This document shows positions 1 to 8,366 of a DNA stretch of 53,087 nt, one piece after another; position 1 is the first letter of the stretch; the number at the start of each line of letters is the position of its first letter. Where the stretch lies: positions 1-53,087 of the forward strand of contig NZ_AJLG01000008.1 in NCBI RefSeq assembly GCF_000258495.1. Reading direction: 5' to 3'. The notes below the pieces were generated by a model. It was not told where the DNA came from, did not search any database, and saw only the letters and a list, made by a program, of their open reading frames with translations. Both the position numbers and the translations under genes were made by a program. Source of the stretch: Pedobacter agri PB92. GTDB taxonomy: Bacteria; Bacteroidota; Bacteroidia; Sphingobacteriales; Sphingobacteriaceae.

Positions 1-1029
1 ATTAACGTTGGCCGTTTATCGGGTATAGTTGCACATCATGTTCCGGCTTATCTACAGAAAAACAGGCTGCCGTCTTATGAGACAAATATTATTGAAGATT
101 GGGAGCAGAAAGTTGATGCCATTGTGGAGGAAACCATCAATGAGGATATGACCTTGATATCGGGTATTCCACCATGGGTGCAAATGTATTTTGATAAACT
201 TTCTGAAAAGACCGGCGGAAAGAAGATCTCTGAAATATTCAGAAATTTTAGCCTTTTTATTTACGGAGGCGTAAATTTTGAGCCGTACAGGGCAAAAATT
301 GAACAAAGCATTGGTAAGAGAATCGACGCTATCGAAACCTATCCGGCATCAGAAGGATTTATCGCTTATCAGGATAGTCAAAACGACAAAGGTCTATTGC
401 TTTTGGCTGACGCCGGTATTTTTTACGAATTTATTCCAGCAGATGAGTATTACAATGAAAATGCAACACGACTATCGCTTGGCGAGATTGAATTAGATAC
501 GAATTATGCACTAATTTTAAATACCAATGCAGGTTTATGGGGTTATAGCATTGGCGATACCATTAAATTTGTCTCTAAAAGCCCGTATAAAATCGTAGTG
601 ACAGGCCGAATTAAACATTTCATTTCGGCTTTCGGCGAACACGTTATTGGTGAGGAAGTAGAGCATGCTTTATTATCGGTAGCGAATGAAGAAAAAGTAG
701 AAATTACGGAGTTTACCGTTGCGCCACAGGTCAATCCTCAAGATGGGGAACTTCCTTATCATGAGTGGTTTGTAGAATTTTCTTCAGCACCAAAAGATCT
801 AGCCGCTTTTAGTAGAAAGGTAGATCAGGCTTTGCAAAAGAAAAATATTTACTACTTTGACCTGATTGAGGGAAATATCTTACAGCCTTTAGTTATTCGT
901 ACCTTGCAGAAAGATGCCTTTGTGAATTACATGAAGAGTGAAGGAAAATTGGGTGGACAAAATAAAGTGCCGAGGTTGAGTAACGACAGGAAATTGGCAG
1001 AAGGGCTAGAGCGCTTTATTGTTGCGTAG
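1..1029 (+). CDS. GH3-family acyl-adenylating enzyme, 5' truncated by window edge
   Basis: The frame is open from base 1 to the stop at 1027-1029, so the N-terminus lies outside the window; about 342 codons are visible. Visible signatures are ETYPASEGFIAYQ, then GLWGYSIGDTIKF and VTGRIKHFISAFGEHV. They resemble the ATP/AMP-binding and hinge regions of the GH3 family (plant auxin-responsive GH3 type, ANL adenylating superfamily). Plant members conjugate amino acids to hormone acids. The substrate of the Bacteroidota homologues is not known to me, so only the general chemistry, carboxylate adenylation and acyl transfer, is inferred. The gene runs in the same direction as dxr but is separated from it by 197 bp. 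An internal ATG at 124 is not the true start, because the homologous frame continues upstream. Confidence 0.8.
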   Translation: MNVGRLSGIVAHHVPAYLQKNRLPSYETNIIEDWEQKVDAIVEETINEDMTLISGIPPWVQMYFDKLSEKTGGKKISEIFRNFSLFIYGGVNFEPYRAKIEQSIGKRIDAIETYPASEGFIAYQDSQNDKGLLLLADAGIFYEFIPADEYYNENATRLSLGEIELDTNYALILNTNAGLWGYSIGDTIKFVSKSPYKIVVTGRIKHFISAFGEHVIGEEVEHALLSVANEEKVEITEFTVAPQVNPQDGELPYHEWFVEFSSAPKDLAAFSRKVDQALQKKNIYYFDLIEGNILQPLVIRTLQKDAFVNYMKSEGKLGGQNKVPRLSNDRKLAEGLERFIVA

Positions 1030-1081
1030 ATTATGAATTTGAAATTAATATAGGCGCATCAATTAAGGATTTGCGATTTGC

Positions 1082-1133
1082 AGCGACTTCAGCTGTCGAT
1101 ATCATGTTGAGAAACAAAGTATCTGCAGTCGCT
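1082..1133. repeat. Imperfect inverted repeat in the GH3-dxr spacer
   Basis: AGCGACTTCAG (1082-1092) faces CTGCAGTCGCT (1123-1133): 10 of 11 positions pair around a 30-nt loop. No T-run follows on either strand, so it is not a convincing terminator. The rest of the 1030-1226 spacer shows no coding potential beyond a 28-codon frame. Confidence 0.35.
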
Positions 1134-1226
1134 AAAAATCAGCCCGTGATAGGCCGGGATGCATCGTTGATGAATACGACAGCAATCTAGTATAGACGAT
1201 AGTCTTAAACAAATGAAAGAAAACAA

Positions 1227-2414
1227 TTGAACAATACAACAATACAACAATTGCCTAAAAACATTACCATATTAGGTTCTACAGGAAGCATTGGTACGCA
1301 AGCCCTTGAAGTGGTTCGGGATAATCCTGCAATTTTTAAGGTTTCTGTTTTATCTGCGCTAAAAAATTCAGAGTTGCTTATTCAACAGGCAAAGGAATTT
1401 AAACCTGAAACAGTAGTAATTTGTGATGAAACCCAATATCGATATGTGAAAGATGCTTTGTCATCTTTAGATATCCAGGTGTTGGCGGGAGAAGCCGCCT
1501 TAACAGAGGTCGCCGCTTATCCGCAAAGTGATATTGTGCTTACTGCGTTAATGGGTTCAGTTGGATTAAAGCCAACTATTGCCGCCATCAAAGCGGGCAA
1601 GAACATCGCTTTAGCCAATAAAGAAACTTTGGTAGTTGCCGGAGAATATATTACCGAACTGGCCAGGCAACATCAGGTTAAAATTCTTCCGGTAGATTCT
1701 GAGCATTCAGCCATATTTCAATGTTTGGTAGGAGAGGAACAGAATGAGATTGAAAAAATTTACCTTACGGCTTCTGGTGGGCCTTTTTTATCAAAGGATA
1801 AAAGTTTTCTTGCTTCTGTAAAAAAAGAGCAGGCTTTGAAGCATCCCAACTGGGTGATGGGCGCTAAAATCACGATTGATTCAGCCTCGCTGATGAATAA
1901 AGGTTTAGAGGTGATTGAAGCAAAGTGGCTGTTTGATCTCAATGTAGACCAAATTGATGTCATTGTCCATCCACAATCAATTATTCATTCCATTGTTCAG
2001 TTTACCGATGGATCGATGAAAGCACAAATGGGCGTTCCGGATATGAAATTGCCTATTCAATATGCCTTAAATTATCCCGATAGGCTAAAAAACGATTTCA
2101 AACGTTTTAATTTCCTGGACTATCCAACTTTCAGCTTTCAACAAGCTGATCTGGATACCTTTAAAAATTTGGACCTTGCTTTTCAATCATTGAGGAAAGG
2201 TGGAAATATGCCTTGCATTTTAAATGCAGCGAATGAAGTAGTAGTGGAGGCTTTCCTGAAAGATAAGATTGGTTTCCTGCAAATGAGCGACGTGATCGAG
2301 CAGTGCATGGAAGATATCAGTTTCATTGAAAAACCACAATTGACCGATTATTTAGAAACTGACAAACATAGCCGTATCTTAGCCGGCGAATTAGTAACAA
2401 AAAGTAAAGTTTAA
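1227..2414 (+). CDS. dxr: 1-deoxy-D-xylulose 5-phosphate reductoisomerase
   Basis: Catalyses NADPH-dependent conversion of DXP to MEP, the first committed step of the non-mevalonate isoprenoid pathway; cytosolic. The 395-residue length is normal for the family. Visible motifs are the N-terminal dinucleotide-binding ILGSTGSIGTQAL, ALANKETLVVAGE, the metal/substrate segment PVDSEHSAIFQCL, the flexible-loop ASGGPF, SASLMNKGLEVIEAKWLF, and HPQSIIHS. The start is uncertain. The assigned codon is TTG at 1227; an ATG at 1213 in the same frame runs into TGA after five codons, and a second TTG at 1251 would begin nearer the conserved domain. rseP follows after 29 bp in the same direction, so the two are probably co-transcribed. 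Confidence 0.95.
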   Translation: MNNTTIQQLPKNITILGSTGSIGTQALEVVRDNPAIFKVSVLSALKNSELLIQQAKEFKPETVVICDETQYRYVKDALSSLDIQVLAGEAALTEVAAYPQSDIVLTALMGSVGLKPTIAAIKAGKNIALANKETLVVAGEYITELARQHQVKILPVDSEHSAIFQCLVGEEQNEIEKIYLTASGGPFLSKDKSFLASVKKEQALKHPNWVMGAKITIDSASLMNKGLEVIEAKWLFDLNVDQIDVIVHPQSIIHSIVQFTDGSMKAQMGVPDMKLPIQYALNYPDRLKNDFKRFNFLDYPTFSFQQADLDTFKNLDLAFQSLRKGGNMPCILNAANEVVVEAFLKDKIGFLQMSDVIEQCMEDISFIEKPQLTDYLETDKHSRILAGELVTKSKV

Positions 2415-2443
2415 CATCTAACATAAAAATTTTAGAATAGCAT

Positions 2444-3832
2444 ATGAATGGATTGATTATGGCGGGGCAGCTGTTGCTCGGATTGTCTTTATTGGTAATA
2501 TTACACGAATTAGGGCATTTCTTGGCAGCCAGGGCATTTGGGATTAAAGTAGAGAAGTTTTATTTATTCTTTGATGCCTGGGGATTTAAACTATTTAGTT
2601 TTAAAAAAGGAGATGTTGAATATGGTGTGGGATGGCTACCGCTGGGTGGTTACGTTAAAATTGCCGGAATGATCGATGAAAGTATGGATACCGAGCAAAT
2701 GGCCCAACCGGCACAACCCTGGGAATTTCGTTCAAAACCAGCCTGGCAACGTTTAATTGTTATGCTTGGCGGTATTATCGTCAACGTAATTGTAGGTATC
2801 ATTATTTTCTGGATGCTTACATTTAAATATGGTCAGAATTATACTGTAAATGGAAAATTAACTGATGGAATCTCGGTAGGTAATATTGGTAAAGAGATTG
2901 GACTTAAAAACGGAGATCGTATTTTAGCCATTAATGGAAGTAAGTTAATCAAATTTGAGGATGCCATTTCAAGTAAGGTTTTGTTTGATGGTGCCCAACT
3001 GACCATTTTAAGAGGAAACCAAACGCTTTATATTTCGGTTCCGGATACGATCTTAAACAAACTATCAAAAAATGATAAGGAAAATTTCATTGCTCCGCGT
3101 TACCGGATGGCCAGTGTAGCCACTGTTTTGGCGCCCGATGAAAAGGCTGATCAGCAATCATTCTTTGATAAAATATTTGGAAGACCGTATGTTAAACCTG
3201 TTTATCCAGCTTATGCTGCAGGAATAAAACCAGGGGATAGCATTTTGGCAGTAAATGGAAAACCGGTTACTTTCTTCGATCAGTTTAAAGAAGAAGTATC
3301 GCAGAATAAAAACAAGCAAATTACCATTAATGCATTGCGTAAAGGAAAGGAAATTAATTTTGATGTGCTGGTAGGCAAGGAAGGAACGATTGGAATTGCC
3401 CCTAATTTCAAAATGCCGGAGACCGCCCATGTTGAATTTGGTTTTGCAGAATCGTTGCCAATTGGTGCAACGATGGCCTGGAGCACGTTTTTAGATAATG
3501 CCAAGGGCATCGGTAAAATGATAACAGGAAAGCTAAGTGCCCGTAACATCAGTAGCCCGATAGGTATTGCAAAAGTTTATGGATCGACATTCGACTGGGT
3601 TAAATTCTGGACTTTGACCGGATTAATCTCAATGGCACTGGCTTTTATGAATTTGTTGCCAATTCCAGGCTTAGATGGAGGCCACGTAGTGTTTCTATTA
3701 ATCGAAATGGTACAACGGAAGCCGGTAAGCGAAAAAGTGCTGGAGAAGGCGCAAATTGTAGGTTTTGTGATCTTGATTTGCCTGATGGTGTTTGCTTTTG
3801 GTAATGATATTTTAAAATCTTTCGGTAAGTAA
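2444..3832 (+). CDS. rseP: Site-2 intramembrane zinc protease, RseP family
   Basis: Inner-membrane metalloprotease of the S2P family, which cleaves transmembrane substrates such as anti-sigma factors and signal peptide remnants. The zinc motif HELGH lies at residues 21-25 inside the first membrane segment. The second conserved site, NLLPIPGLDGGH, is near residue 405 in the C-terminal membrane region. Two PDZ-like domains lie between, around residues 130-220 and 230-325, the second containing AAGIKPGDSILAVNGKPV. Length (462) fits the family. It follows dxr closely and ends 19 bp before a strong terminator. The dxr-rseP neighbourhood is common in bacteria. The natural substrate here is not visible. 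Confidence 0.95.
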   Translation: MNGLIMAGQLLLGLSLLVILHELGHFLAARAFGIKVEKFYLFFDAWGFKLFSFKKGDVEYGVGWLPLGGYVKIAGMIDESMDTEQMAQPAQPWEFRSKPAWQRLIVMLGGIIVNVIVGIIIFWMLTFKYGQNYTVNGKLTDGISVGNIGKEIGLKNGDRILAINGSKLIKFEDAISSKVLFDGAQLTILRGNQTLYISVPDTILNKLSKNDKENFIAPRYRMASVATVLAPDEKADQQSFFDKIFGRPYVKPVYPAYAAGIKPGDSILAVNGKPVTFFDQFKEEVSQNKNKQITINALRKGKEINFDVLVGKEGTIGIAPNFKMPETAHVEFGFAESLPIGATMAWSTFLDNAKGIGKMITGKLSARNISSPIGIAKVYGSTFDWVKFWTLTGLISMALAFMNLLPIPGLDGGHVVFLLIEMVQRKPVSEKVLEKAQIVGFVILICLMVFAFGNDILKSFGK

Positions 3833-3850
3833 AACCAAATTTATAATATT

Positions 3851-3900
3851 GCCGCAGCTGCATAGATTAACTATTTCAATCTTTGCAGCTGCGGCTTTTT
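3851..3900 (+). terminator. Intrinsic terminator after rseP
   Basis: GCCGCAGCTGCA (3851-3862) pairs perfectly with TGCAGCTGCGGC (3884-3895), followed by a run of five T. It closes the dxr-rseP unit and separates it from the hscB-like gene. Confidence 0.9.
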
Positions 3901-3914
3901 AATTGATATCCCTC

Positions 3915-4451
3915 ATGAGTGAAGATAAACAAGCAAACTATTTCGAGTTTTACGAATTACCGGTTCAGTTCAATCCAGATCAAAATGCTATTAAAGCAAA
4001 ATTTTATGCCTTGAGCAAAAAGTTTCATCCTGATTTTTATGCCAATGAAAGTGAAGAGAAGCAGGAGGAGGTTTTACACTTGTCTACACTTAACAATAAG
4101 GCTTACCAAACCTTGAGCAACGCGAACAAGCGCTTAAAATATGTACTGGAGCTAAAGGGTATTGTTGCGACAGATGAAGGTTACCAATTGCCGCAATCAT
4201 TTTTAATGGAGATGATGGATGTAAACGAGGCTTTGATGGATTTGGAATTTGAACCAGATGCGCAAAAATTAGCTCAGGTAAAAAATGAGGTTGATGCGAT
4301 TGAAAAACAGCACGAAAATGAACTAAGGGATTTACAATTGCAACATGATCAACATCCAGATGCTTCAGAAAAGTTATTTCCTGTTATCAAAGATCTGTTC
4401 TATCGCCAAAAATATATTGCCCGAATCAGAGAACGTTTGCCAAAAGCTTAG
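3915..4451 (+). CDS. hscB: HscB-like J-domain co-chaperone for Fe-S cluster assembly
   Basis: A 178-residue protein with an N-terminal J domain (residues about 8-80). The J-domain signature HPD is in KKFHPDFY, followed by LSTLNNKAYQTLSNANKRLKYVLEL, typical of HscB rather than general DnaJ. The C-terminal half is a helical bundle as in the HSCB C-domain. HscB proteins stimulate the Hsp70 HscA and deliver the scaffold IscU. No hscA or isc genes are in the window. I chose ATG 3915 (MSEDKQ) over an upstream in-frame TTG at 3903, because it is an ATG and the family starts close to the J domain. It is monocistronic here, preceded by a terminator. Confidence 0.85.
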   Translation: MSEDKQANYFEFYELPVQFNPDQNAIKAKFYALSKKFHPDFYANESEEKQEEVLHLSTLNNKAYQTLSNANKRLKYVLELKGIVATDEGYQLPQSFLMEMMDVNEALMDLEFEPDAQKLAQVKNEVDAIEKQHENELRDLQLQHDQHPDASEKLFPVIKDLFYRQKYIARIRERLPKA

Positions 4452-4632
4452 CTAAAATTCACAGTGTAGTCGCAGTTGCATGATCGCGTTTTAAAAAATG
4501 CCTTAAAATGCAATCATCATGCCTTGGTTATGCAATAGAACTCGGATAGGGATGCCATAAGAATTAGGCGAACTATTGTGATACCATCTTCATCGGGTAT
4601 AAGTACGAAAGTAATGGAGAAAGGAATAAAAA

Positions 4633-4660
4633 AAGCCTCACTACTTACGTAATGAGGCTT
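4633..4660 (-). terminator. Terminator downstream of tRNA-Leu
   Basis: Read on the minus strand, AAGCCTCA and TGAGGCTT form an 8-bp stem around a 12-nt loop, followed by a T-run (plus-strand A-run at 4628-4632). It sits directly after the tRNA 3' end. Confidence 0.85.
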
Positions 4661-4662
4661 CG

Positions 4663-4742
4663 TACCCGGAGCCGGAGTCGAACCGGCACGGTTTCCCACA
4701 GGTGTTTGAGACCAGCGCGTCTACCAATTCCGCCATCCGGGC
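4663..4742 (-). tRNA. tRNA-Leu (anticodon CAA)
   Basis: The minus strand folds as a class II tRNA. The acceptor stem is GCCCGGA/TCCGGGT, the D-arm is GGCGGAATTGGTAGACGC, the anticodon loop is C-T-CAA-A-C, there is a long variable arm, and the T-arm is CCGG-TTCGACT-CCGG. The long variable arm and the CAA anticodon indicate leucine (UUG codons). No CCA is encoded. The anticodon stem CTGGT/ACCTG has one T-T mismatch at the second pair (positions 28/42), and the first acceptor pair is G-T. Confidence 0.92.
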
Positions 4743-4822
4743 ATCTGTTGGACGGGGTTGCAAATGTATGTAACACTTGGCAAAATCACAAAATTATTTT
4801 AAAATAATTCGTAACCCATTTA

Positions 4823-5128
4823 TTATATGGATTTTGCGTTTTCAGGACGTTCATCCTTCAATTTTTTATCGACAATAAAGGGTGCAAAAGGTAAAAGTGA
4901 GGCTAAGAAAATCAATACCGCTTTGCCAAATTTCCATTTTTGTTCCTGCCATGCCAATACCAGAGTTGCAGCATATAGCACAAATAGTAAACCATGCGCC
5001 CAACCCGTATATTTCACATATAATGGCATATCGGCAAAATATTTTAAAGGCATGGCTACAAAGAGAAGCAGCAAATAAGAAATCCCTTCTGCAACTGCAA
5101 CCTTGCGGAATATAGCTAGTGAACTCAT
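4823..5128 (-). CDS. DUF3817 family small membrane protein
   Basis: A 101-residue integral membrane protein. It has three hydrophobic segments (about residues 15-32, 40-60 and 68-86) and a lysine-rich C-terminal tail. The pattern VAEGISYLLLLFVAMPLKY followed by GWAHGLLFVLY matches the DUF3817 (YdzA-like) family, whose function is unknown. A near-consensus -7 element (TACTTTCG on the minus strand, 5146-5153) lies about 20 bp upstream of the ATG, suggesting its own promoter. The neighbours give no functional clue. Confidence 0.8.
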   Translation of the reverse strand: MSSLAIFRKVAVAEGISYLLLLFVAMPLKYFADMPLYVKYTGWAHGLLFVLYAATLVLAWQEQKWKFGKAVLIFLASLLPFAPFIVDKKLKDERPENAKSI

Positions 5129-5241
5129 GTATCTGATTTTTTTTCCGAAAGTAATAGAAAACGAATGGCCTTCAAAAACTAAAAAATGATTTTACAATTG
5201 GGTGTTGCATCAGTAAATGTCAATGTTTGGCAAGCATCAAA

Positions 5242-5690
5242 TTATTTCTTTTTCTCCAGTTTAAAAACCTGCTTTCCGCCAACAACAGTACTTAAAATCT
5301 TTACTGATTCGATAAGTATGGGATCTAATTTGGTAATGTCTTTTTCGAGGATTACATAAACGGCTGCGTAAATACCAATTAGTGGATCGGCGGGAGCCAC
5401 AAACCCATCACTCCGAATGCAAGTTTGGTACCTGTATTTAATAGCGATCTAAAAGCATAAGTTGTTTTAGCACGTTCATGACCGATTACTTTTCCTGCCC
5501 ATTTCCCATCATCAATAGCATGGTATGGCTGAACACTGGCAATAATGTTCTGTGTTTTAAATCTTGGAATATCTGAAGGGAGTATATGCTGAGCATGCTC
5601 AATCTTTAATCGGCGGTCTTTTTTACCTAATTCTTTATCGAGTTTTTCACTTAAATTTAAAAGGGTGTTGATGCGATATTTCTTAATTCA
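5242..5690 (-). pseudogene. Remnant of a YtcJ-like amidohydrolase (3' part only, frameshifted)
   Basis: Translation of the minus strand gives a C-terminal amidohydrolase fragment: [15 protein letters not shown], then [31 protein letters not shown] in pieces, then [10 protein letters not shown]. After a one-base loss near 5412 the next frame continues [20 protein letters not shown] to the stop at 5242-5244. This matches the metal-binding and C-terminal part of amidohydrolase family 3 (YtcJ type). The N-terminal two thirds are absent: only about 80 bp separate the fragment from the 3' end of the neighbouring TonB-receptor pseudogene. It is a genuine relic (deletion plus frameshift), not a functional gene. 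Confidence 0.8.
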
Positions 5691-5768
5691 CTTTACACGG
5701 TGCATTATCCATTAGTTTGTTTCTTTCTGGTCTGAATCTGCGTTAACAATGGTAGATGATTGCGGAAA

Positions 5769-8191
5769 TTAAAACTTATAACTATATCCAATCCTGAAAA
5801 CCTGGGTTTCATTATAATCGGTGCTGATTAAGCGAAAGCCATTTCCGGTAATATCCTTTTTAATTTTTAAAGTATTGAAAATATCATTTCCGTTTAAGAA
5901 AAATTCGCCTTTTCCGTTTGGATTTGCCTTTTTATGCCTAAATCAGTAGAGAATCTTGATCCTATTCTACCTTGCGGGATCAAATCAGGTGCTAAATAAG
6001 TTGCAGAAAGCTGAAGGTCCGTTTTTTTAACCAGTTTTAATTGAGCGTTCCACTTCAAATTTCCTGAAAGAATTGATTCTTTCGGCATATTGTAAATTGT
6101 AGGTACAGGATATTGGTTTTGAATCGAAAAGGCATTTAGGGTATTCTGATAAATGATTCCACTTACATTCATGGAAACCCAAGGGGCAATTTGCTGTTGA
6201 ATCAAAACTTCGCCACCGGTATTGTAACTTCTTCCTGCATTCTGGAAAATGTTGTAAATAATGTTGTTCCCAGGTACTATGGTCGCAATTCTTGTTATTG
6301 TTCCGTTCACAATTTTGTGAAATCCGGAGAGATAGAAGTAACCACTTTTCCAGTTGTTTTTATAGCCCAAATCTAATAGATGTGTAAATTGAGGCTTTAA
6401 AGTTGGATTCCCTACTTTCAGCAATTCAGGCTCATCATATTTCGGAAATATCCTGATATCCACTTCATTTGGCCGATCTACCCTTTGACTGTAAAATGCA
6501 GATAACCTGTTTTTATCGTTTATCTTATAAACAAACCTCAAATTTGGGAAAGGTCTGAAATATTCATAACCATCACTGTTATAAGTATTATGGTCGGGAT
6601 TAACCTGGTAATCTAGCTTAACATATTCCAATCTTAAACCCGCCTCGAGTTCAATGCTTTTATCTTCATAAATATAGTTTCCATATACGGCAGGAATTTG
6701 TTCGCTATAATCTGCCCATCCGCCTGCGTTGGCATCAATTGGTGAATTTAAACCCGGAAAAAATTGCATATCTGTAGGAATAAAGCGGTTACGATATTTT
6801 AAACCAGCTTCGATACGGCCATGTTTCATTGGACGAACATAATCGATATTTAAATCGGCTACGTGTTCATCAGATAAAATTTTGAAAGCATCTTCGCCTG
6901 TAAAAGTGGGCATTATATTCTTGAAAAAATATTTTTCATCTTCCCTGTGCCAGGTATATTTAAAGCCAGCACTTAGGGTATGGCCAGGTTGTGCAAATTT
7001 ATGCTGATAGCTTGCTGTGCCCGTTGCTGTATATTTTACTTCATCTTCAATAAATTGCCAGAAGCGGTTTCTTACCGAAAAATCACTGTTGAAGTATGGA
7101 ATATCGCCCAGGTCGCCAATTTTTTCTCGGTTAAAAAATCCTGAAATTAAAAAGCTGTTCCGCTCATTCGGGTTATAGTCAACATCCGATTTTATAGTGG
7201 TGAATGTGGTGGTTCTGTTACGCTTTACCTGTTGATTAAGTATTGTACCATCAGTGTAAATGCGTTGTGAAAATTCGTTTTTGTTTAAAGTTTGAGTGTA
7301 TAAGTAATCTGCCTGTGCAAAAGTGTTCAATTTGTTTTTTCTATAATTTATGGATAAAGATGGGTTGATTTTTGGCGTAGCCTGATATTGTGGACTGATC
7401 CCTGGTAAATTTTGTTTTCGTAGCCAAATTGCTCCTAAACCACTAGTCAGGCCAATTTTTACATTAAAACCCTCTTGTTTATTTCTTTTGTAAATGATAT
7501 TGATGATTCCGGCATTACCATTGGCATCGTATTTTGATGATGGATTATTAATAATCTCAATTTTTTCAATGGCCGATGCCGGAATGTTATCCAGGCCCGT
7601 TTGACTGCCAAATCAGGTAATCGCATTTTGTTTTCCGTCTATTAGTACCGCAATCTTATTATTACCCCGAAGTTGAACTTTGCCATCTTGGATACTAATA
7701 CCTGGCAGGTTTTGCATGGCTTGTAAAACGGAGCCACCCAACTGACTGGTGTTTTTACTGAGATCAAATGTTTTTTTATCCAGTTTTGTTGAAAGTCCGT
7801 CTTTGTTTGAACCTTCTATATTTACGGTTTGCAACGTTTGTGCAGCCTCTATAAGTTCTACAATACCCAAATCAATAAAGGGGCTTAGCGTACCGATTGT
7901 AATATCTTTTTGGAAGGGTAGATAGCCCACTAAACTGATTTGTAACTGATAATTTCCTGGATTAACATCTTTCATTACAAAACGACCTTGTTCATCAGAA
8001 ATGGTGCCGTCTGAAAATTTAGCGTCGCTGGCTTTTTTAATAATAATATTTGCGTAGGGGAGTGTAAGTTTATTTCTAGCATCCTTAACCTGCCCGGAAA
8101 GACTTATTTTTTTGTCTTGCGGGTATGCATTGCTGATCGTTAAAAAAGTAAAAAGGCATAAAAGTGTAAGAATACACTGGTAATTTTTCAT
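5769..8191 (-). pseudogene. TonB-receptor-like outer-membrane beta-barrel protein, one nonsense codon and one frameshift
   Basis: Begins at 8191 with a signal peptide (MKNYQCILTLLCLFTF...), then a carboxypeptidase-regulatory-like domain (about residues 29-115) and a short plug region. At 7613-7615 an in-frame TGA interrupts KQNAIT*FGSQTGLDNIP, where glycine (GGA) is expected; the same frame then continues through the barrel. Near 5929-5933 a run of five bases where six are expected shifts the frame. The shifted frame reads GKGEFFLNGNDIFNTLKIKK and ends in the barrel-terminal RIGYSYKF, stop at 5769-5771. Full length would be about 807 residues, in the Bacteroidota outer-membrane beta-barrel family. 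With two independent lesions it is most likely dead. A conserved promoter box pair lies upstream (8270-8287). Confidence 0.88.
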
Positions 8192-8206
8192 CGTTAAAAT
8201 CTTCTT

Positions 8207-8234
8207 AGATTCATAAAATCAGATTCATAAAATC
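8207..8234. repeat. 14-bp perfect tandem duplication in the 5' leader
   Basis: AGATTCATAAAATC occurs twice head to tail (8207-8220 and 8221-8234), just upstream of the TonB-receptor pseudogene start. It probably arose by slippage. Confidence 0.8.
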
Positions 8235-8255
8235 TGAAGGATTATGTTTTTAATC

Positions 8256-8287
8256 GCAATTTATATTTGAAATCTGTACGGAATCTG
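8256..8287 (-). promoter_or_regulatory. Direct-repeat response-regulator box plus -7 element, TonB-receptor promoter
   Basis: On the minus strand CAGATT occurs twice, 11 bp apart (8287-8282 and 8276-8271), as CAGATTCCGTACAGATTT. Six nt later comes TAAATTGC (8263-8256), a weak match to TAnnTTTG. The arrangement matches three other promoters in this locus (10326-10357, 10388-10419, 12390-12421). This is the most divergent copy, consistent with the decayed gene it serves. Confidence 0.6.
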
Positions 8288-8366
8288 AAGAAGTGAATTT
8301 TACAATTTTAATTGCTTTGAAAAATCTAGAGCTATAATTATCAAAAAGGTATTAAGAATACGCCAT

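Noticed and set aside
1082..1133. Inverted repeat before dxr as a terminator or riboswitch
   Set aside because: No T-run and a long loop; no known aptamer pattern.
8207..8234. Tandem 14-bp repeat as a CRISPR seed or integration site
   Set aside because: Only two copies without spacers, no cas genes or integrase; a simple slippage duplication explains it.
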